Source: Paracoccaceae bacterium | GTDB taxonomy: Bacteria > Pseudomonadota > Alphaproteobacteria > Rhodobacterales > Rhodobacteraceae | DNA: 64,000 nt | Assembly: GCA_030148225.1 (NCBI GenBank) | Contig: JASBTX010000028.1 | Coordinates: forward strand, 1-64,000 | Direction: 5' to 3' | In this document: positions 60,186 through 64,000 of the stretch, in pieces | How the letters are laid out: every line of letters begins with the position of its first letter | Numbering within the stretch: the first letter of the stretch is position 1 | Notes under the pieces: model-generated | Database searches by the model: none | What the model saw: the letters and a program-made list of their open reading frames with translations, nothing else | What the model was told of the DNA's origin: nothing | Position numbers and translations under genes: made by a program

Positions 60186-60824
60186 TCAGATGCCCGTGCC
60201 CTGCAGCACGCCATGTTCCATCGCATAGCGCGTCAATCCTGCGGTTGTGGAAATGCCCAGCTTGCGCTTGATGTTCTTGCGGTGGGTTTCGACGGTGCGC
60301 ACGGAGATATCCAGATTGACGGCCACCTCCTTGTTGCTTCTGCCCTGTGCCAGTTCAAGAAGGATGGTCTGTTCGCGGGTCGTCAAAGGCTCGCGCCCGT
60401 CGGTGGTGCGCGGGGCCAGCGCGGCCTCGGCCCCGGTACACAGATAGGTTTCACCGCCCATCACCGCATCGATGGCCTGTTTGATTTCGTCGGTGGGCAC
60501 ATCCTTGAGCACATAGCCGCGCGCACCATGGCTGAGCGCGATCGAGATATATTCGGCGCTGTCATGCATCGACAGAATCAGGATGCGTGTCTCGGGACGG
60601 CGTTCGAGGATGATCTCGGTGGCGCTGAGCCCGTTGACCTGCGGCATGTTGAGATCCAGCAACACGACATCCGGGGCAAGGCCTGAGACCTGATCGATGG
60701 CCTCTTGCCCGTTGGTCAGCGTCGCGGCGACCTCGATATCATCATAGGTCTCGAGCACCGAGCGGATGCCTTCGGAGACCATCGGATGATCATCCACGAT
60801 CAGTACACGTGTTTTTTCTGTCAT
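60186..60824 (-). CDS. NarL/LuxR-type response regulator
   Basis: Predicted 212 residues. Receiver domain: VLIVDDHPMVSEGIRSVLE (Asp pair), phosphorylation Asp in DVVLLDLNMPQVNGL, and Lys in GYVLKDVPTDEI. The C-terminal HTH LTTREQTILLELAQGRSNKEVAVNLDISVRTVETHRKNIKRKLGI fits NarL/FixJ. It overlaps the kinase stop (ATGA) and is its partner. Likely controls the TRAP operon across the divergent promoter. Confidence 0.95.
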   Translation of the reverse strand: MTEKTRVLIVDDHPMVSEGIRSVLETYDDIEVAATLTNGQEAIDQVSGLAPDVVLLDLNMPQVNGLSATEIILERRPETRILILSMHDSAEYISIALSHGARGYVLKDVPTDEIKQAIDAVMGGETYLCTGAEAALAPRTTDGREPLTTREQTILLELAQGRSNKEVAVNLDISVRTVETHRKNIKRKLGISTTAGLTRYAMEHGVLQGTGI

Positions 60825-62245
60825 TCCGCAGCAACCTTGTGATTGGATTCTGGCGGCAGCAGATGGCCAAGCGGCACCTGCGCCTCGATCACGGTGCCCG
60901 AGCGGGAGGACATGATCCTGAGCGAACCGTTCAGCTGCTCCATCCGTTCCTGCATGTTCCTCAGCCCCAGCCCCGCACCCGCGCCGGCCTCGGATTTCGG
61001 CAGGCCGATTCCGTCATCCTGAATGCGCAGCGTCGCGCCCTTGGTGTGGCCCCGCAGGCGCAGCGATATATGGCTGGCCTGCGCATGGCGTTCGATATTG
61101 GTCAGCGCCTCTTGCGCGATGCGGTAAAGCGCGATCTTGGCGTCATTGGACAGGCGATTGCGAAAGACGGCGGTTTCCAGCGTGCTTTCGATGCCGGTAC
61201 GTTTGGAAAATTCCTCGACCAGCGCCTTGAGCGCCGGGCCAAGGCCCAGATCGTCGAGTACGCCGGGGCGCAGATCGCGGCTGATGCGCCGCACCTCGCT
61301 GATGGCACTTTGCAGCCCCTCGATCGACCTTTCGATCCCCGCCTCGGATTTCGGATCACCCTGGCGCACCTGACGGCGCGCAAGCTCCAGCATGTAGCGA
61401 ACGCCAACCAGAATTTGGCTAATGGAATCATGTAGTTCCCGGGCAACCCTGCCACGCTCCTGCTCCTGCGTGTCCAGTACGCGCTGGGTCAGCTCCTTCA
61501 ACTTGGCATCGGCCAGCCGACGCTCGCGGATGTTGATGACGAGACCGGTCAGAAAAACCGCCAGCAATGCCGACAGGGTTATGACGGTAATCCAGAAGAA
61601 GATGGACTGCACCCGCGCCTCTGTCTGTGCGCGGGCGGCGGCGACGGTCTTGAGCACGTCGTCGATAAAGACTCCGGTGCCGACCGCCCAGCGCCAGTCC
61701 TGAAGTCCCACGACGTAGGACACCATCGATTCCACCTCGCCGGTCGAGGGTTTGATCCAGCTGTAGGACAGGTAGCCCGATCCCTGGCGCGCCAGCGCGA
61801 TCAGTTCATCCGCAACCTTGATGCCGTCGGCATTCTCGACATCCGACCAGTTGCGGTTGATCAGGTAGGTCTGGCGTGGCGACACCAGATTGTTGCCGTC
61901 ATAATCGTAGACAAAGAAAAACCCGTCCTGCCCATAGATCATGGCTGCAAGCGTCTGCGCGACCTCGGTCATGGCGTCCTGATCATCGGGCAGGGCGCGG
62001 CCATAGGTTTCGACAATCGCCGTCCGCGCCAGCGACAGATAGTTCTTCAGTTCGGCCTTCTTGGCCGAAATCAGCTGTTTCTCGAGCGCCGTGATTTCCT
62101 GCTCGGCCAGATTGCGGGCCTGACCGGCGACGATCAGGGCAATGGCGGCGGCGGCCAGAATCATCGGAATCGCCGCCATCAGGAAAATCTGTCGCTCGTA
62201 GGACAGTCTCAGCTTGCGCTTGGGTGGGACGACGGGATGGGACAT
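60821..62245 (-). CDS. Cache-domain sensor histidine kinase
   Basis: Predicted 474 residues from ATG 62245. Membrane segment 1 (IFLMAAIPMILAAAAIALIVAG), periplasmic Cache-type domain about 60-210 (DGFFFVYDYDGNNLVSPRQTYLI, GYLSYSWIKPSTGEVESMVSYV), membrane segment 2 (SIFFWITVITLSALLAVFLTGLVIN), then HisKA_3 with phosphoacceptor His in RELHDSISQILVG and HATPase DDGIGLP, GAGLGLRNMQERM. It senses a periplasmic small molecule, perhaps the TRAP substrate. Confidence 0.94.
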   Translation of the reverse strand: MSHPVVPPKRKLRLSYERQIFLMAAIPMILAAAAIALIVAGQARNLAEQEITALEKQLISAKKAELKNYLSLARTAIVETYGRALPDDQDAMTEVAQTLAAMIYGQDGFFFVYDYDGNNLVSPRQTYLINRNWSDVENADGIKVADELIALARQGSGYLSYSWIKPSTGEVESMVSYVVGLQDWRWAVGTGVFIDDVLKTVAAARAQTEARVQSIFFWITVITLSALLAVFLTGLVINIRERRLADAKLKELTQRVLDTQEQERGRVARELHDSISQILVGVRYMLELARRQVRQGDPKSEAGIERSIEGLQSAISEVRRISRDLRPGVLDDLGLGPALKALVEEFSKRTGIESTLETAVFRNRLSNDAKIALYRIAQEALTNIERHAQASHISLRLRGHTKGATLRIQDDGIGLPKSEAGAGAGLGLRNMQERMEQLNGSLRIMSSRSGTVIEAQVPLGHLLPPESNHKVAAE

Positions 62246-62461
62246 GAGACTCCGCTTCTGACCGCGTTTTGTGACGGAAAGCCGCAGAAACGTCAACGAA
62301 ACCGTCAGTTTCAACAGAAAAAGATGATTTTTTTGGCGTTATTTGCATGCCACTACGTATGAGTGGGTATTTGCATTCCTGCGCGGCATCGCTAGCCTGA
62401 CCGCACTCGGAGGGTGTGTCAGGAGGATGCGCCCCCTCAACTATTTGGGAGGATTAACGAC

Positions 62462-63547
62462 ATGGACCGTCGTTCATTTCTAAAAACATCTGCTCTTGGC
62501 GGCACCGCCGCGGCAGCGTCCACGCTTGCTGCGCCAGCGATTGCAGGCAGCCACGCCCGCAAGCTGACCATGGTCACATCATGGGGTCGCGGCCTTGCTG
62601 GTGTTTTCGATGCAGCACAGAAGGTTGCTGATAACGTCAACGCGATGTCGGATGGCTCGATCGAAATCGAAGTCAAGGCAGCGGGCGAACTCGTTGGTGC
62701 GTTTGAGGTGTTTGACGCCGTAACCGCGGGTCAGGCGGATATGTATCACGCGGCTGACTACTATTTCGTCAGCCAGCATCCCGGTTTTGCCTTCTTTACC
62801 GCCGTGCCCTTCGGCATGACAGCGACCGAGCTGAACAACTGGTATTACCATGGCAACGGCATGGCGATGCATGACAAGCTGGGCGAAATCTTTGGCCTCA
62901 AGTCGTTCCTGGCCGGTAACACCGGTACACAGGCCGGTGGCTGGTTCCGCAAGGAAATCAACGGGCCAGAGGATTTCCAGGGTCTGAAATTCCGCATGCC
63001 GGGCCTGGGTGGTCAGGCGCTGGGTGAGATGGGTGCATCGGTACAGAACCTGCCAGGCGCAGAAGTGTATCAGGCGCTGGCCTCGGGTGCGATCGACGGC
63101 ACCGAGTGGATTGGCCCATGGGCCGACGAAAAGGCCGGTTTCAAGGAAATCACCAAGTTCTACTACACTGCCGGTTTCCACGAGCCGGCGGCAGGTCTGT
63201 CGCTGGCGATGAACCGCGAAGTCTTTGACAGCCTGACGCCGCAGCAGCAGGCGATGATGGAAATCGCTTCGGGCCACGCCAATGTCTGGAACCTGAGCCA
63301 GTATCTGAACAACAACGGTGCGGCGCTGCAGCGTCTGAAAGCCGGTGGTGTGAAGGTTCTGGAATTCCCTGACAGCGTCTGGGACGCGATGGGCGAAGCC
63401 TCTGAAAAGGTTTACGCGAAATTCGCGGGCGATCCTCTGTTCGACGAAATTCGTGCAGATTACGAAGCCTCGATGCGCGACAGCTCTGGCTGGCTGACAC
63501 AGTCCATCGGCGCCTACCGCGCACAGCGCGACCGCGTTCTGGGCTAA
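62462..63547 (+). CDS. TRAP transporter substrate-binding protein (DctP family)
   Basis: Predicted 361 residues. Twin-arginine-type signal (MDRRSFLKTSALGGTAAAASTLAAPAIA). The core shows TRAP DctP features: VKAAGELVGAFEVFDAVTAGQADMYHAADYYF, GPEDFQGLKFRMPGLGGQALGEMGA, and PGAEVYQALASGAIDGTEWIGPW (the family VYxAL motif). Resembles binders of 2-oxo acids or mannitol/chloroaromatic-type annotated systems; ligand unknown. It opens a TRAP operon that leaves the window; divergent kinase and regulator lie upstream. Confidence 0.93.
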   Translation: MDRRSFLKTSALGGTAAAASTLAAPAIAGSHARKLTMVTSWGRGLAGVFDAAQKVADNVNAMSDGSIEIEVKAAGELVGAFEVFDAVTAGQADMYHAADYYFVSQHPGFAFFTAVPFGMTATELNNWYYHGNGMAMHDKLGEIFGLKSFLAGNTGTQAGGWFRKEINGPEDFQGLKFRMPGLGGQALGEMGASVQNLPGAEVYQALASGAIDGTEWIGPWADEKAGFKEITKFYYTAGFHEPAAGLSLAMNREVFDSLTPQQQAMMEIASGHANVWNLSQYLNNNGAALQRLKAGGVKVLEFPDSVWDAMGEASEKVYAKFAGDPLFDEIRADYEASMRDSSGWLTQSIGAYRAQRDRVLG

Positions 63548-63563
63548 GGCACTATCCTGATCT

Positions 63564-63595
63564 GACCGGTCCCGGTTCAAAAACCGGGGCCGGTC
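63564..63595 (+). promoter_or_regulatory. Intercistronic hairpin after the TRAP binding-protein gene
   Basis: GACCGG plus TCCCGGTT (63564-63577) pair with AACCGGGG plus CCGGTC (63582-63595), 14 bp with one G-U pair and a four-base loop. It lies between the binding-protein gene and the small permease gene. Confidence 0.65.
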
Positions 63596-63654
63596 CCTGC
63601 TTTGGCGGCCGGGTGGCCCGCCGATGACCGGGCCAATACCATAAGGGGGGAACG

Positions 63655-64000
63655 ATGCTGAGCGGCATTGGATGGTTTTTCACCAATATTTTCATGTCCT
63701 TCGCGAACCTGTTTAACGCGCTGACCAACCCGTCCCAATGGCTGGACTGGTCAAACAATGAAGCGGTGATGCGCTTTATCTACTATGGCGGTTCGGTCGA
63801 GTTCTTCTTTGTGGTCTTCACCACCTTCCTGATCGTCACGGCCTTTGGTATCTGGCGGCGCAACTTCATGTGGGGCTGTGTCCGTGTGCTCGAGGGTCTG
63901 GCCAACACGGTCGGACGGGTATTCGCCTGGGCCGGCCTGATCATGGTGTTGCAGCAGATCGTCATCGTTTTCATGCAGCGGATATTCACCCGGGCCGAGA
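63655..64000 (+). CDS. TRAP transporter small permease (DctQ family), 3' end outside window
   Basis: The 115 visible codons start MLSGIGWFFTNIFMSFANLF and contain two membrane segments, SVEFFFVVFTTFLIVTAFGIW and VGRVFAWAGLIMVLQQIVIVF, with no stop before base 64000. The long N-terminal part before TM1 fits the larger DctQ type. GGGGGGAACG lies before the ATG. It forms the small membrane subunit of the TRAP importer; the large subunit should follow. Confidence 0.85.
   Translation, partial: MLSGIGWFFTNIFMSFANLFNALTNPSQWLDWSNNEAVMRFIYYGGSVEFFFVVFTTFLIVTAFGIWRRNFMWGCVRVLEGLANTVGRVFAWAGLIMVLQQIVIVFMQRIFTRAE

Noticed and set aside
1..64000. CRISPR arrays, rRNA genes, intact insertion sequences
   Set aside because: No regularly spaced direct repeats, no rRNA sequence and no transposase with terminal inverted repeats were recognised on reading.

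Overview
The window comes from a GC-rich alphaproteobacterial chromosome, most likely Rhodobacteraceae (Roseobacter or Rhodobacter relatives). The evidence is the FnrL-UspA-ccoNOQP-ccoGHIS island, the infA-maf-rneG-yacG-tRNA-Phe run, the murA-DUF2948-hisD-UPF0262-phosphatase operon, the many ABC and TRAP importers, and start and codon usage of that group. The assignment rests on gene content and order only; no search was run.

Layout. 1-2.0 kb: the edge of a phage-like segment (partial large phage protein, small membrane protein, Rha-type regulator with a strongly structured leader) abutting the 3' end of tRNA-Thr(GGT). 2.3-11.2 kb: core genes, with a secreted NHL protein, the murA-hisD operon, chromate transporter chrA, and infA-maf-RNase E/G-yacG ending at tRNA-Phe(GAA). 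11.5-17 kb: a LysR regulator divergent from an ABC importer that has no ATPase gene and ends in a tandem SnoaL-like protein. 17.2-23 kb: an RTX protein with its own type I exporter (ABC plus HlyD-like adaptor). 23-28.6 kb: mercury resistance (merR facing merTPFA); on the merR side lie an SBP56/methanethiol-oxidase-like gene, a ferredoxin and a CoA-binding protein. 28.7-35.4 kb: LacI regulator, complete sugar or solute ABC importer and a GH63-like hydrolase.

36-37.4 kb: a purine (xanthine/urate) NCS2 permease with a switch-like leader. 37.5-48.8 kb: a low-oxygen island with a HemG-like flavodoxin, hemN, fnrL, uspA, ccoNOQP and ccoGHIS, carrying five FNR-like boxes. 48.9-55.3 kb: a TauD-like oxygenase, a RidA-family protein and a complete Liv-type ABC importer. 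55.4-59.8 kb: acetolactate synthase (ilvI, ilvN) behind a leader peptide and attenuator, then glutamate-type dehydrogenase and an ACT-domain protein. 60.2-64 kb: a Cache-domain histidine kinase and NarL-type regulator divergent from a TRAP importer that runs off the window.

The strongest non-coding signals are RNA-level controls: an RNA element that can hide the rha ribosome site and start codon, competing hairpins before the purine permease, a classical ilv attenuator, and perfect hairpins between substrate-binding-protein and permease genes in all four importer operons. No CRISPR array, rRNA or intact insertion sequence was seen.
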